The position numbers were made by a program, and so were the translations under genes. A DNA stretch of 64,000 bases, taken from NCBI GenBank assembly GCA_030549335.1, contig CM060187.1, positions 53,526,203 to 53,590,202 on the forward strand. The letters are read 5' to 3'. The number at the start of each line of letters is the position of its first letter. Position 1 is the first letter of the stretch. Below are positions 63,117 through 64,000 of the stretch, one piece after another. The notes under the pieces are model-generated. The model ran no database searches, had not been told where the DNA came from, and worked only from the letters and a program-made list of their open reading frames with translations. The stretch comes from Pontederia crassipes. Its lineage: Eukaryota; Streptophyta; Magnoliopsida; Commelinales; Pontederiaceae.

Positions 63117-63983
63117 TAGGGCTGAGCAAACTCGGTATCGGGTCCGGGTCTAAGCGGATCCGGTCCCGACCCGGATTATGCCGGGTCAAAAATTTTTCGA
63201 CCCGGTACCAGACCCGAACTCGGCCAGATCCGGTTCCGGGTCAGGCCCGATAATCCGGGAATGTCATCGGGTTTGAAACTGAGAATTGTAGGGCGGACGC
63301 CGAAGATCCGGCGCCTGCAACTGGATCGGCTCACCTGGGGGCCATTCCGACGTCGAATCTGGCCACTGGCGACCGATCCGGCCGCCAATGGCCAAATTCG
63401 ACCGTCGGATCCGGCGTAAGGCGAATCAGGCACCCCGATCTGGCCGGCTAGTCGCTAAATCCAGCGCCTGACGGTCGGATCGACCGCCAAGCCCAGATCC
63501 AGCGCCTGGCGGCCGGATCAGGCCGGCCAGGCGCCTGACGGTCGGATCGGCCGCCAGGTGCCAGATCCGACGCCTGGCAACTGGATCCGGCCGGTCCCGG
63601 CTGCCAGGGGCCGGATCACAAAGCTTGTGGCGATCGAGTAGAGAGAGAGAGGTCGGTCGGAGTGGCGGAGTCATCGTCGTTGGCTCGCTGTCGCTGTCGC
63701 CATCGCCGGGAGAGAGAGAGGGAGAGGGCGAGAGACGAAGAGAGAGATGGGAGGGAGAGGGCGTGAGAGTCTGAGAGTGAGACGGAGAGAGAGATGGGAG
63801 AGAGAAAATGAGAGGATGAAATGAAAAAATAACGTGGAATGAGTTTATATATTGAACAAGTAACCCGAGTCGGGTCCGGGTCGGGTATTGTGATGGCAAA
63901 CCCGGTCCTGACCCGAGACCCGCCGAGTTTTCTCTCATTTGGACCCGATTCCGGTCCGGATCTGACCGCCGTGCTCAGCCCTA
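63117..63983. mobile_element. hAT-type element, GC-rich, near right edge
   Basis: It starts TAGGGCTGAGCA and ends with the inverse TGCTCAGCCCTA. Flanks ATCGCCGA (63109-63116) and GTCGCCGA (63984-63991) are an 8-bp target duplication with one change. The ends carry GGGTCCGGGTC-type motifs in opposite orientation. The middle has repeated CGGATC and GCCAGGCGCC-like blocks (63430-63610) and a GAGAGA region. No transposase is seen. Its termini resemble those of the element at 55261-55730. Confidence 0.82.
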
Positions 63984-64000
63984 GTCGCCGACGTGCGATG

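Overview
The window is nuclear DNA of a flowering plant. The reasons are GT-AG introns in AT-rich sequence, plant-specific gene families (LRR-extensin, RLCK-VII kinase, CC-type glutaredoxin), and plant transposons (Copia and Gypsy LTR elements, MULEs, hATs, TTG-tailed SINEs). Two intronless genes are very GC-rich in a strongly AT-rich background (glutaredoxin at 52.3 kb, LRR-extensin at 60.1 kb). That contrast suggests a commelinid monocot, perhaps Zingiberales-like, but the species cannot be fixed from the sequence alone.

Layout. 1-5.2 kb is a minus-strand Copia relic running off the left edge. A short Gypsy-type element lies inside its integrase region, and four short retroposons lie in the pair. 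6.8-9.84 kb carries the last four coding exons of a host gene I do not recognise, whose earlier exons lie outside the window or beyond the retrotransposons. 12.2 kb carries a 50-codon gene for a single-pass membrane peptide. 15.36-19.99 kb is a TNT1-like Copia relic with both LTRs. 20.5-23.1 kb is a four-exon F-box gene on the minus strand. 23.2-36.4 kb is intergenic: AT-rich DNA with islands of GC-rich DNA carried by Mutator-like and foldback elements. 36.8-40.8 kb is a class 3 lipase gene (10 coding exons), and 42.0-47.6 kb is a convergent PBL27/RLCK185-type kinase gene (5 coding exons). 52.3-52.7 kb is a CC-type glutaredoxin with a changed active site and a shifted C terminus. 60.1-62.5 kb is an LRR-extensin with an unusual tract rich in N-glycosylation sequons. 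The right edge is a hAT-type element.

How the genes relate. The lipase - PBL27-like kinase - CC-glutaredoxin order matches, as far as I recall, the Arabidopsis At5g18600-At5g18640 neighbourhood in reverse. I treat it as a probable ancient syntenic block. No operon-like or cluster-like pathway is seen.

The most informative signal is the retroposon family. Seven copies share a 3' tail with an eighth copy (56,340-56,571), which encodes the C-terminal end of a LINE ORF. The window therefore shows directly that the SINE-like copies carry a LINE 3' end. I found no CRISPR array, rRNA, tRNA gene or clearly new defence or metabolic system.
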